64,000 bases of DNA from CANLBN01 sp050633525 (lineage in GTDB: Bacteria > Pseudomonadota > Gammaproteobacteria > Pseudomonadales > Cellvibrionaceae), in NCBI GenBank assembly GCA_050633525.1, contig JBOEGR010000033.1, positions 10,533 through 74,532 of the forward strand, given 5' to 3'. Position numbers and translations under genes: made by a program. The notes beneath the pieces were generated by a model. It was given only the letters and a program-made list of their open reading frames with translations. It made no database searches and was not told the DNA's origin. Position 1 is the stretch's first letter; every line of letters starts with the position of its first letter. This document shows positions 16,803 through 25,925 of the stretch, one piece after another.

Positions 16803-17816
16803 TTAAGTACTGACACAACGGTTAGCTCTTTTACTAAAATCAAGCAAACTGATCATTCTATTTTCACTCTGATCCCATAACTTTATTTGTAGACATGCAA
16901 TGATATCGTTTAAACGCAGCGATGTTCTCAGTGGAGAATGCAATTCTTCAATATTTTCCATCGCTTCAGGTAAACGATAAAAAGGAATTCGGTGATTTAA
17001 ATGATGAACATGATGACAAGCAATATTACCCGTAAACCAATGCATTAACTTTGACATTTCTATAAAACAAGTTGATTTCAAAGCCGCTTCTGAATAAGTC
17101 CACTCTTGACGATTTAATAAAATAACATCGGGAAAATTATGCTGAGCATAAAACAAATATGAGCCAAGGCAGCCAGCTATAGCAATGGGCAACAACCAAG
17201 CAAAGATATAATCAAATAAAAAACCAAAATAAAATGCGAATAAGAGCATACAAATATGCAGCAAGATCACCAGCAAGCCCATGATATTTTTGACAGGATG
17301 GCGAACAAAGCTATTAATGCAATGATCATAAACAAAAACAGTGAGCAGACCTAACACTAAGGTAAGAGGGTGTCTAACAAAGCGATACTTAAGACGTTCT
17401 AGGCGAGTCATACTCATCCACTTTTCAACTGACACCGTCCAAAATGAACCTATATGGGATGTCTCAATAACCGCATTATGGGCATGATGAAAATTATGGC
17501 TCTGCTTCCATATACCACTAGGCACAAAAACAAGCACACCAAAAACATCAAACAAAGGTTTAGCCCACCAAGATTTTTGCAATATGGCTTTGTGATGATA
17601 ATCATGAAAAAGAATAAAACAACGCGTCACTAAAAGACCAATCAAAATAGCAACACACAATTTTAAATAAGGCGAAGATACAATAAAGGAGAAGAATACA
17701 GCAGAAAGTAACAACACAAAAGTAGATACAACCACCCAAATGCTGACAACAAGATGCTCTTCAGCATAATGGCGAGTTTTACGTATCAATTCAACATTGT
17801 TCTCACTTACACTCAT
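16803..17816 (-). CDS. Membrane fatty-acid desaturase, probably acting on an ACP-bound chain
   Basis: A 337-residue di-iron membrane desaturase/hydroxylase-superfamily protein. The histidine boxes are HDYHH (71-75), HNFHH (107-111) and HHVHH (268-272), with an extra conserved His at AQHN (226). About four to six membrane helices are visible, in pairs around residues 25-70 and 155-220. It heads the operon with the ACP gene 35 bp downstream. A desaturase next to a dedicated ACP recalls the JamB-JamC pair, where the enzyme acts on acyl-ACP to form alkene or alkyne tails. No acyl-ACP ligase (JamA type) is encoded here. The exact reaction is unknown. Confidence 0.82.
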   Translation of the reverse strand: MSVSENNVELIRKTRHYAEEHLVVSIWVVVSTFVLLLSAVFFSFIVSSPYLKLCVAILIGLLVTRCFILFHDYHHKAILQKSWWAKPLFDVFGVLVFVPSGIWKQSHNFHHAHNAVIETSHIGSFWTVSVEKWMSMTRLERLKYRFVRHPLTLVLGLLTVFVYDHCINSFVRHPVKNIMGLLVILLHICMLLFAFYFGFLFDYIFAWLLPIAIAGCLGSYLFYAQHNFPDVILLNRQEWTYSEAALKSTCFIEMSKLMHWFTGNIACHHVHHLNHRIPFYRLPEAMENIEELHSPLRTSLRLNDIIACLQIKLWDQSENRMISLLDFSKRANRCVST

Positions 17817-18012
17817 AAAGCAGAACTCAAATAAACCATTAAATCAATATGGACTTATCTCTATTTATGCACCAATCTTACCAACTTAGCACAAAACAAA
17901 TAGAATCAACAAAACCTATTCAAAGAACAAGAAATAAGCTTACGCTGGAAAGTAGTATATTTATTATTGTTAGGACTTTATAACGAATGGGGTAGAAGCG
18001 CAATCACAAGAT

Positions 18013-18055
18013 CATTGTTTAAATGATATTATCACGAAATATCATTTAAACAATG
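18013..18055. repeat. Perfect 18-bp inverted repeat upstream of the lipid operon
   Basis: CATTGTTTAAATGATATT (18013-18030) is followed by a 7-base spacer and its exact reverse complement (18038-18055). Each arm also contains an inner dyad ATCATT/AATGAT. It is AT-rich with no U-run, so it is not an obvious terminator. It lies 197 bp upstream of the desaturase start and beyond the mscS terminator, so a regulator operator or the border of an inserted segment are both possible. Confidence 0.85.
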
Positions 18056-18061
18056 CAAGAG

Positions 18062-18091
18062 GTAAAACAAAGGCTCCGCAGAGACAGAGCC
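18062..18091 (-). terminator. Rho-independent terminator of the mscS gene
   Basis: On the minus strand GGCTC and GAGCC (18091-18072) form a stem followed by TTTGTTTT. It lies 19 bp past the mscS stop. Confidence 0.6.
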
Positions 18092-18109
18092 AAATACCAG
18101 GAAAACTAA

Positions 18110-18934
18110 TTACGAACCTTGATAATTGTGCACATCGCGCTGAGGGAAAGGAATAGTACAACCTGCGGCTTCTAGAGCAAGCTTACCCTTTTCTTGTGTT
18201 TCGAAAAAATAATCCCAGTAGTGCTCTGTTTTTACAAAGACACGATAAAGGATATTCACTGAGCTATCTGCCAACTCACAGACCGCAATAGTATTTGCCT
18301 CATTCGAAAGGACACGCTCATCGCTGTTCATCAGCGCAGTTAAGGCGTCTCTAGCCGCTTTCATATCATCGCTGTACGAAATACCGAAGGTAATCTCAAT
18401 AGCGCGCTCTTCACTAGAAGTAAAGTTAACCAAGTTACCATTACTTAATGGGCCATTCGGCAATATAATATGACGCTTATCAAATGTTTCCAGTGTCGTA
18501 ACAAAAATACCCATCTCTTTTACTTCACCCTCATAGCCTTGAGACTCAATGTAATCTCCAACTCTAATTGGGCGAAAAATCAACAGCATAACGCCACCCG
18601 CCAAATTGCTCAGGCTACCCTGCAAAGCCAAACCGACCGCTAAACCAGCAGCACCCAAAATGGCCACAAAGGATGTTGTCTGAATCCCCACCATAGAAGC
18701 AACACTAATCACTAACATCACTTTTAAGGCAATATTGAGCGCACTACTCAGAAACTTAGCCAGCGTTACATCTTTAACATTAGACATTAACTGGCTATTC
18801 ACGACGCGAGTGATTTTACCGATCAACCACAAGCCTATTAACAAAACCAATAAAGCGAGCAAAAACTGAACGCCATAAGTAGTGATATAACCAATTGCAG
18901 ATTGATACAAAGAACCGATATCAATATTTTCCAT
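18110..18934 (-). CDS. mscS: Small-conductance mechanosensitive channel, MscS family
   Basis: A 274-residue MscS channel with three N-terminal helices. The pore helix has the Gly/Ala pattern GAAGLAVGLALQGSLSNLAGG, which runs at about residues 93-113. The cytoplasmic beta domain starts at FRPIRVGDYIE. It opens on hypo-osmotic shock to release solutes, which fits a genome that makes glucosylglycerate. The ATG at 18934 is chosen because AGGAG lies 6 bases before it. The ATG at 18940 touches the AGGAG with no spacing. It lies between murJ and the lipid operon. Confidence 0.93.
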   Translation of the reverse strand: MENIDIGSLYQSAIGYITTYGVQFLLALLVLLIGLWLIGKITRVVNSQLMSNVKDVTLAKFLSSALNIALKVMLVISVASMVGIQTTSFVAILGAAGLAVGLALQGSLSNLAGGVMLLIFRPIRVGDYIESQGYEGEVKEMGIFVTTLETFDKRHIILPNGPLSNGNLVNFTSSEERAIEITFGISYSDDMKAARDALTALMNSDERVLSNEANTIAVCELADSSVNILYRVFVKTEHYWDYFFETQEKGKLALEAAGCTIPFPQRDVHNYQGS

Positions 18935-19038
18935 TTTCATCTCCTAAATATTGTTATTAATTTATACAAAATGTAATGACCGGCCTGCATTAGAATAAGT
19001 CACAGCGCCCAACGACAACATAAACTGCCTAAGAATAG

Positions 19039-20724
19039 TTAACCCGCTTGCTTTACATGCCTTAATCGCAAGCCAAATAAAAACAGGCACAACGCGTAGG
19101 CACTAAAACCAACGGTGCAAATTGATACAGTATAAATAATACGTTTAGTCGCATCCAAACCAGACCAATCACCCAAATACTCTAAGCCAAGCACAACAAC
19201 CAAGACCATAATTGCATTTGCAGCCAGCAAACGGAAGAAAAATAATTTCCACCCCGCAAAAGGCTGATAGATACCTTCTTTGCGCAAGCCCCGATAAAGT
19301 AAACCCGCATTCACAAATGCAGAAAGTGACGTCGCTAAGGCCAAACCAACATGACCCAGCTGCCAAATAAAATGAAAAGGAATGACTAACAATAAATTGA
19401 ACAGCATATTAATGGCCATCGCAATAATACCTATCTTCACCGGCGTTTTTGTATCTTGCCGTGAGAAGTAACCCGGCACTAATACTTTAATTAACATAAA
19501 GGCGAGCAAACCCAACGAATAGGCTTTGAGGCTATATGACGACATAAGGATATCATTCGCATTGGTCTTACCGTACTCAAATAAGGTGCTTAAAATCGGC
19601 TGCGCCAATACAAACAACGCTAGAGCAGATGGAATCGCTATCAACAAAATACATCGCAATGCCCAATCCATTGTTGAACTAAATTTTGTCGTATCGTCTG
19701 TGACGTGCTGCCGTGAAAGGCTTGGCAAAATGACAGTGCCGATCGCGATGGCAATGGTTCCAAGCGGCAACTCCACTAAACGATCAGAATAATACAGCCA
19801 AGCAATACTACCCGTAGGCAAAGCGGACGCCAACACCGTATCCAGCAACAAATTAATCTGAGAGACAGACACACCGAATATAGCGGGCGCCATCAACATC
19901 AATACTCGCTTAACCCCTTCATCTTTAAAATCAACCTTAGGTTTAGGCAATAACTTTAACTTCCATAAAAAGGGAATTTGAAACGCCAGCTGTACCATAC
20001 CCGCAACCAACACGCCCCAAGCGAGTGCAATAACGGGGGGGTCGAAATAAGGGCTAACCCATATGGCTGACGATATAAGGCATACATTGAGCAATACTGG
20101 TGTAAACGCAGGTATAGCGAAGCGGTCATAGCTATTTAAGATGGCTCCGGCAAAGCCAGTCAGCGAGATAAGCAACAGATAAGGAAAGGTAATACGCAGC
20201 ATACCTTGAGCCAAATCAAATTTGTCAGGGTCATTCCAAAAGCCAGGAGCGAATATGGTGGTTACTACTGGGGCACCAACCACCACTAATAGACTCAAGA
20301 GTAATAAAGTAAAACCCAAACAACCACAGACTCGATCAATAAGCCCTTGAACGGCTTCCCTAGTGCCCTTTTCACGATACTCCGACAACACTGGGACAAA
20401 AGCTTGAGCAAAAGCGCCTTCAGCAAATAGGCGGCGCAAGAAATTGGGGATTTTAAATGCGACAAAAAAGGCATCAGCACCCGATTGCGCACCAATAAGG
20501 TGCGCAAATACCACGTCACGGGCTAAACCAAGCACCCGAGAAAGCATTGTCATGGTGCTTACAATCAAACCCGACTTGAGCAAACTACCTTTTCTGACAC
20601 TCTTATTTGTAGGATTAATATTCGTCTCACTCTCGATGACCCAATAGAAAGCGCGAGTGTACTGGATATCAAGATCGACCGGAACCATCACTCCAAAAAC
20701 ATTCAGAGTACGACCAAAGAACAA
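19039..20724 (-). CDS. murJ: MurJ lipid II flippase
   Basis: MurJ moves lipid II across the inner membrane for peptidoglycan synthesis. The conserved N-terminal core (MTMLSRVLGLARD, then DAFFVAFKIPNFLRRLFAEG) and 14 hydrophobic segments are present. The family core normally begins near LLKSG, so this reading has about 45 extra residues. In-frame alternatives are an ATG at 20688 and a TTG at 20583. The TTG would give 514 residues, close to E. coli MurJ, but its ribosome site is weak. In Pseudomonas the gene lies between rpsT and ribF. Here the lipid operon and mscS separate it from ribF. Confidence 0.93.
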   Translation of the reverse strand: MFFGRTLNVFGVMVPVDLDIQYTRAFYWVIESETNINPTNKSVRKGSLLKSGLIVSTMTMLSRVLGLARDVVFAHLIGAQSGADAFFVAFKIPNFLRRLFAEGAFAQAFVPVLSEYREKGTREAVQGLIDRVCGCLGFTLLLLSLLVVVGAPVVTTIFAPGFWNDPDKFDLAQGMLRITFPYLLLISLTGFAGAILNSYDRFAIPAFTPVLLNVCLISSAIWVSPYFDPPVIALAWGVLVAGMVQLAFQIPFLWKLKLLPKPKVDFKDEGVKRVLMLMAPAIFGVSVSQINLLLDTVLASALPTGSIAWLYYSDRLVELPLGTIAIAIGTVILPSLSRQHVTDDTTKFSSTMDWALRCILLIAIPSALALFVLAQPILSTLFEYGKTNANDILMSSYSLKAYSLGLLAFMLIKVLVPGYFSRQDTKTPVKIGIIAMAINMLFNLLLVIPFHFIWQLGHVGLALATSLSAFVNAGLLYRGLRKEGIYQPFAGWKLFFFRLLAANAIMVLVVVLGLEYLGDWSGLDATKRIIYTVSICTVGFSAYALCLFLFGLRLRHVKQAG

Positions 20725-20849
20725 TTGCGCACGAACCTTGCATTAACTTGAATAAGCATGCACTAACATCAAAACAATATAGTTAGCCGAAACAATAAGC
20801 GAGCGCGTCACAAAAGTAATCGCTATACGCTAATAACGGGATTCTACCA

Positions 20850-21776
20850 ATGGGAAGCAACACCTCAGCAGAAACACTACTAAAAAACTTCTGCATAAAA
20901 CAAAGCCTACCCGTGCACTACCATGCTTTAGCGACCCAATACTTTATCCCCTTAGCAGACGAGATCAACACACTAGCAACAGGAAAAACGACGTTACTTG
21001 TTGGTATCAATGGCTCCCAAGGCAGTGGCAAATCAACATTGGCGGCTTTCTTAGAACAACTGCTAACCAAGACTTACAACAGAACGGTAGCTAACCTTTC
21101 AATCGATGATTTTTATCACACCAAGGAATACCGCCAAAAACTTGCTTTAAACAAACACCCTCTATTTAAAACCCGGGGCGTACCTGGCACCCATGACACC
21201 GAACTACTAAAACAAACCCTGTTCGACTTACAGCAACATCAAGGTGTAACCGCAATCCCTCGCTTTGATAAAGCCACTGACAATAGGTGCCCAAACAGCC
21301 AATGGAGTCAAATTAAAACCCCTGTCGACATTATATTACTCGAAGGATGGTGTATTGGTGTTACCGCGCAAGACTCCAACAGTTTATCCAAAGCTGTCAA
21401 TATGCTAGAAGAAAAAGAAGACTCTGAGGGCCACTGGAGGAAAGAGATCAATACATTGATCGATAAGGAATACCGCGCGTTATTTTCTAACATCGATCAC
21501 TTAATTATGCTGAAAGCACCCGACTTTCAATGTGTTTATCAATGGCGTCAAAAACAAGAAGATAAGCTACGCCAATCTCATAATGCACAAAATAACGAAA
21601 GTAGTACTGCAAACATAATGAATACCACTGAATTACAACGATTTATTGAACACTACCAGAGATTAACTGAACACATGCTATGCTATTTACCTAAGCAAGC
21701 TGATGTTGTGTTTGAGCTTGACTACCAACATCAAATAGCAAAAAGGATCAACAATGGAAATACATCAAGAAGCTAA
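20850..21776 (+). CDS. D-glycerate 3-kinase
   Basis: A 308-residue P-loop kinase of the plant/yeast-type glycerate kinase family. The Walker A is GSQGSGKST at about residues 54-62. It is followed by SIDDFYHT, and later by FKTRGVPGTHD and IPRFDKATDNR, all typical of this family. LLEGWCIG forms the strand and loop near residue 170. It would phosphorylate D-glycerate to 3-phosphoglycerate. Its gene overlaps gpgP by 23 bp and leads into gpgS and a glucosylglycerate phosphorylase. It therefore probably recycles the glycerate freed by phosphorolysis or feeds the synthase with 3-PGA. Confidence 0.85.
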   Translation: MGSNTSAETLLKNFCIKQSLPVHYHALATQYFIPLADEINTLATGKTTLLVGINGSQGSGKSTLAAFLEQLLTKTYNRTVANLSIDDFYHTKEYRQKLALNKHPLFKTRGVPGTHDTELLKQTLFDLQQHQGVTAIPRFDKATDNRCPNSQWSQIKTPVDIILLEGWCIGVTAQDSNSLSKAVNMLEEKEDSEGHWRKEINTLIDKEYRALFSNIDHLIMLKAPDFQCVYQWRQKQEDKLRQSHNAQNNESSTANIMNTTELQRFIEHYQRLTEHMLCYLPKQADVVFELDYQHQIAKRINNGNTSRS

Positions 21777-22614
21777 TCAGCATGAAGGGAACAACTGGAT
21801 AGTGGTAACGGATCTCGATGGCACCTTACTCGACCATCATAATTATAGTTTTGAGGCAGCACTTGAGACGTTAGAAAAATTAAAAAGGCATAAGATGCCA
21901 ATCATCATCAATAGCAGCAAAACAGCAAGCGAAATTGAAGAGCTGCGGTCTTCACTTAACAACCAACACCCCTTTATTGTTGAAAATGGTTCTGGACTAA
22001 TGATCCCCAAGAACTACTTTGCTAATCAACCAGAAGGCAGTGAAAGCCTAGGCCCTTATTGGGAAGTAACTTTAGGCAAACCCAGAACCGAACTAATTGA
22101 AAAACTCAATAAATTACCGCCTGAATTCAAACAGTACTATCGAAGCTATCATCAATCGAGCGTAGAAGACATTATGCGCATCACTAGCCTGTCTCGAGAG
22201 CAAGCTGAATGCTCAATGGATAGGCGTTATACAGAACCACTGCAATGGTTAGGCAACTCCGACCAGCGTAAACAATTTTTTTGGCACTTACACAAGCAAC
22301 ATATTCACTTTACCGAAGGAGGACGTTTTATCCACTTAATGGGACACACCAACAAAGGTAGTGCAACAACATGGCTGGCAAAACATTACGAAAAAGAATA
22401 CCAAAAAAAGGTGAAAATTGTTGCGCTTGGCGACGGCAACAATGATGTCGACATGCTAAAAGCGGCCGATGTCGCCATTGTCGTAAAATCACCTGTGAAC
22501 AAACCACCAAAATTTGAGCACCGCTGTAAAATAATGACCGATAAAACGGGACCTGAAGGATGGTCAGAAGCAATCGAAACACTCTTCTTTGAACACATAG
22601 AGACAGAATTATAA
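21754..22614 (+). CDS. gpgP: Glucosyl-3-phosphoglycerate phosphatase (MPGP-like HAD)
   Basis: A 286-residue HAD-IIB phosphatase of the mannosyl-3-phosphoglycerate phosphatase family. Motif I is VVTDLDGTLLD with D20 and D22, motif II contains NSSKT near residue 55, and the acidic motif is ALGDGNNDVDML near residue 225. The segment FIVENGSGLMIP is typical of the MPGP subgroup. Because the next gene is a GpgS-type synthase, the substrate is more likely glucosyl- than mannosyl-phosphoglycerate. The ATG at 21754, with AAAGGA in front, overlaps the kinase gene. Confidence 0.85.
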   Translation: MEIHQEANQHEGNNWIVVTDLDGTLLDHHNYSFEAALETLEKLKRHKMPIIINSSKTASEIEELRSSLNNQHPFIVENGSGLMIPKNYFANQPEGSESLGPYWEVTLGKPRTELIEKLNKLPPEFKQYYRSYHQSSVEDIMRITSLSREQAECSMDRRYTEPLQWLGNSDQRKQFFWHLHKQHIHFTEGGRFIHLMGHTNKGSATTWLAKHYEKEYQKKVKIVALGDGNNDVDMLKAADVAIVVKSPVNKPPKFEHRCKIMTDKTGPEGWSEAIETLFFEHIETEL

Positions 22615-22656
22615 ATTTAACCATACAAATAAACTAAGCAATTACAGGAACCAATC

Positions 22657-23877
22657 ATGGGTGACTTTTATCAAAACGGCATCATCACGACACTGCATGA
22701 CCTATCAAATAGAAAACTTGACGAGCTGGAATATGAGTTAGAATGTTTTTCAAAAGTAAGACCAATGTCATTACTTTTACCATCACTATTTTCCGAGCTA
22801 GAAGGGGAAGCACTACCCAATATTATTAAGCACTTAAAAGAAGTTCCTTACTTGAACGAAATTGTGATTGGTTTAGATCGAGCAGATGAAAAACAGTATC
22901 GACATGCTCTCAATTTTTTTGGAAAACTCCCACAACACCATCGGGTGCTATGGAATGATGGACCACGTTTACAAGCAATAGATAAAGAACTAAAAGAGCG
23001 CGGACTGGCTCCCCAAGAATTAGGAAAAGGTAGAAATGTTTGGTATTGCTTAGGCTATATTTTTTCATCTGGGAAAAGTGAATCTATCGCCCTGCATGAC
23101 TGCGACATCTTAACCTATGATCGCCGTTTACTCGCAAGACTGATATACCCTGTTGCAAACCCTAATTTTAACTACGAATTTTGCAAAGGGTATTATGCTC
23201 GTATTGCAGAGCAGAATATGAATGGTCGCGTATGTCGCTTACTCGTTACCCCCTTACTGCGCGCACTAAAACGTATTGTTGGAGATTCACCTTATTTAGA
23301 TTATATGGATAGTTATCGCTATTCTCTCGCTGGCGAATTTTCATTTAGACGCGATGTTATTTCCGACATTCGCATCCCCAGTGATTGGGGTTTGGAGATA
23401 GGCGTATTATCAGAAGTTCATAGAAACTATGCTAATAATCGCCTATGCCAGGTTGACATTGCAGAAACCTACGACCACAAACACCAAGAATTATCAGCCG
23501 ACGACGCCACTGCCGGCCTCTCGAAAATGTCCATCGACATCAGTAAGGCTTTATTTCGTAAACTGGCAACACAAGGTGTTATTTTTACAAACGAGACGTT
23601 TCGCACAATCAAAGCCACTTACTTTAGAATTGCGCTTGATTTTGTCGAGACATATAAAAATGACGCCATCATTAACGGACTTAACATTGATGTTCACAAA
23701 GAAGAGATGGCCGTCGAAATGTTCGCTAAAAACTTAATGAAGGCAGGGCAGGAATTCATCGACAAGCCAATGGAAAACCCTTTTATTCCTAGCTGGAGTC
23801 GAGTTGTTAGCGCCATACCCGACATATACGAGCGTTTACATGAAGCAGTTGAAGAAGATAACAAAGAATTTTCTTAA
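22657..23877 (+). CDS. gpgS: Glucosyl-3-phosphoglycerate synthase
   Basis: A 406-residue GT-A glycosyltransferase of family GT81. The nucleotide-sugar metal motif is HDCDI with D148 and D150. GKGRN at 123-127 precedes it, as in known GpgS proteins. The C-terminal part has SDWGLEIGVLSE, which is also typical. It would transfer glucose from a nucleotide donor to 3-phosphoglycerate. It is followed 131 bp later by the phosphorylase gene. Position after the phosphatase supports a glucosylglycerate pathway. Confidence 0.87.
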   Translation: MGDFYQNGIITTLHDLSNRKLDELEYELECFSKVRPMSLLLPSLFSELEGEALPNIIKHLKEVPYLNEIVIGLDRADEKQYRHALNFFGKLPQHHRVLWNDGPRLQAIDKELKERGLAPQELGKGRNVWYCLGYIFSSGKSESIALHDCDILTYDRRLLARLIYPVANPNFNYEFCKGYYARIAEQNMNGRVCRLLVTPLLRALKRIVGDSPYLDYMDSYRYSLAGEFSFRRDVISDIRIPSDWGLEIGVLSEVHRNYANNRLCQVDIAETYDHKHQELSADDATAGLSKMSIDISKALFRKLATQGVIFTNETFRTIKATYFRIALDFVETYKNDAIINGLNIDVHKEEMAVEMFAKNLMKAGQEFIDKPMENPFIPSWSRVVSAIPDIYERLHEAVEEDNKEFS

Positions 23878-24008
23878 ACAATTTCTTTTAAAACACTACT
23901 CTCAAACAACGTTCATTAACTTGAAGCAATGATAGCTAAACCGATTGTTTTTTTAAAACACCACAAAACCACATACATCAATCAACTTTCAGAAAACCTA
24001 TCTAAATC

Positions 24009-25745
24009 ATGCAAAATGTATCAATAGACCAATTAGCCGAACGCTTAGAGAATCATCTCAATGTCATTTACACAGATGCAGATAACAGAACACTGGCAAA
24101 AAAATTAATTAAGATCATGCGTCTAGATGAGTTTTGTTTTACGCCCTTACATCAACATAACCACTGGACAGAGCATGATATTGCAGTTATTACCTACGGC
24201 AATTCTATTATCAACAAAAATGAAGCTCCCCTAAAAAGCTTGCATCATTTTATGCATCAATACTTGCACGACCATATTAATACTGTACACATACTACCTT
24301 TCTTTCCCTATTGTGCGGACGATGGCTTCTCAGTCATTAATTATCGACAGGTCAACGAAGAATTGGGTTCATGGGATGATATTGACCTAATCAGTCGAGA
24401 TTTCAGACTTATGTCTGATCTCGTTATCAATCATTGCTCTAAAGATAACGAATGGTTTCGACAATTTATTCGCAATGAACCACCCGGAAATACCTTTTTT
24501 GTTACAAGGTCGCCCGATGTTGATACATCTGAAGTGGTACGACCACGAACAACGCCATTGCTGCGAGAGACTGAAACAGAAGCTGGAACCAAACATGTAT
24601 GGTGTACCTTTAGTCACGATCAAGTCGACTTGGACTTTCAAAATCCAGATGTTCTCTGTGCGATGGTAGGTATTATCCGTTATTACCTTGACCACGGTAT
24701 ACGTGTTTTCCGGTTTGATGCTGTTGCATTTTTATGGAAAGAATTAGGCACTAGCTGTATTAATCTGCCACAGACCCACGAGATAGTCAGACTACTAAGA
24801 ACACTAATAGAACACGCACAAAAAGATGCCATCATCATTACAGAAACCAATATTCCCAACCGCGAAAACTTGTCCTATTTTGGCAACGGCAATGAAGCAC
24901 ACTGTATTTATAATTTCTCTCTTCCACCGCTCTTACTCAACACCTTAATTACCGGTGATTGTCGCTATTTGAAGAGTTGGATGATGACCATGCCGCCAGC
25001 GCAAAACGGCACCACTTATTTTAATTTTATTGCTTCCCACGATGGCATTGGATTAAGGCCCGCTGAAGGCTTATTGAGCGATGAAGAGATTGAAACACTC
25101 ACCAACACCATGGATTCGTTTGGTGGGAAAATTTCGTGGAGGGCTCTGGATAACGGCGTCAACAAGCCCTACGAAATTAATATTGCGTTATTTGATGCAT
25201 TAAAGGGGACAACAAAAGGACCTGATCAATGGCAAATACCCCGCTTTATTTGTGCTCACGCCATAATGCTTGCACTTGAGGGAATACCCGCTTTTTACAT
25301 ACACAGCCTCCTTGCAACAGAAAATGACTTAGAGGGCGTCAAAATCAAGGGGCATAATCGAGCCATTAACCGCCATCAATGGGACGCACCAATACTATCG
25401 GAACAGCTATCAAACGACGCCAGCCATAGCAGCCAAGTCTTAAAACAATTGAAAAAGCTTATTCACATACGCAAACAACAAATAGCATTCCATCCTAGTG
25501 CCACCCAGTTTACACTGCACATCAACGACCAAATATTCGCCTTTTGGAGACAAAGTACCGATAGACGCCAAAGTATCTTCTGCTTACACAATATCAGTGA
25601 TACTCCCCAAACTATCCAGCTCTCTAGCATTAACCTTATTGTGACCGATAAGTGGCATGATTTAATTAGCGGCACCCAACTCGAAAACCAAGGAGAAGAA
25701 ATGGTTATCGCCCCCTATCAGGCACTATGGTTAAGCAATTTTTAA
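24009..25745 (+). CDS. GH13_18 glucosylglycerate phosphorylase (sucrose phosphorylase-like)
   Basis: A 578-residue GH13 enzyme of the sucrose phosphorylase subfamily. The catalytic residues are D237 (nucleophile, FRFDAVAF), E279 (acid/base, IITETNIP) and D345 (ASHDGIG). LPFFPYCADDGFSV near residue 96 is the subfamily signature. Genes of this type that sit beside gpgS and gpgP are glucosylglycerate phosphorylases. They split the solute with phosphate into glucose-1-phosphate and glycerate. The context makes that specificity far more likely than sucrose. Substrate specificity is inferred. Confidence 0.82.
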   Translation: MQNVSIDQLAERLENHLNVIYTDADNRTLAKKLIKIMRLDEFCFTPLHQHNHWTEHDIAVITYGNSIINKNEAPLKSLHHFMHQYLHDHINTVHILPFFPYCADDGFSVINYRQVNEELGSWDDIDLISRDFRLMSDLVINHCSKDNEWFRQFIRNEPPGNTFFVTRSPDVDTSEVVRPRTTPLLRETETEAGTKHVWCTFSHDQVDLDFQNPDVLCAMVGIIRYYLDHGIRVFRFDAVAFLWKELGTSCINLPQTHEIVRLLRTLIEHAQKDAIIITETNIPNRENLSYFGNGNEAHCIYNFSLPPLLLNTLITGDCRYLKSWMMTMPPAQNGTTYFNFIASHDGIGLRPAEGLLSDEEIETLTNTMDSFGGKISWRALDNGVNKPYEINIALFDALKGTTKGPDQWQIPRFICAHAIMLALEGIPAFYIHSLLATENDLEGVKIKGHNRAINRHQWDAPILSEQLSNDASHSSQVLKQLKKLIHIRKQQIAFHPSATQFTLHINDQIFAFWRQSTDRRQSIFCLHNISDTPQTIQLSSINLIVTDKWHDLISGTQLENQGEEMVIAPYQALWLSNF

Positions 25746-25824
25746 GCATAATGCGACGAGAGTCACATTTTTCACAAAAAGTAGCTTAAAAAGTAGAACT
25801 GCGTCTTAAAACTGGCTTTTTCGC

Positions 25825-25849
25825 TTGACTTTGTATAAAATTAAGTCAA
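25825..25849. repeat. TTGACTT/AAGTCAA dyad upstream of the 25926 gene
   Basis: Two perfect 7-bp arms flank an 11-bp AT-rich centre that contains TATAAA. This may be an operator overlapping a promoter for the small gene that starts 77 bp downstream. Confidence 0.45.
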
Positions 25850-25925
25850 TTAGATTATTTAACATACATTTGAAATGCTTTTGACTAGCTATCTCATATT
25901 TTAAGGACATATTAAGGATAAGTTT

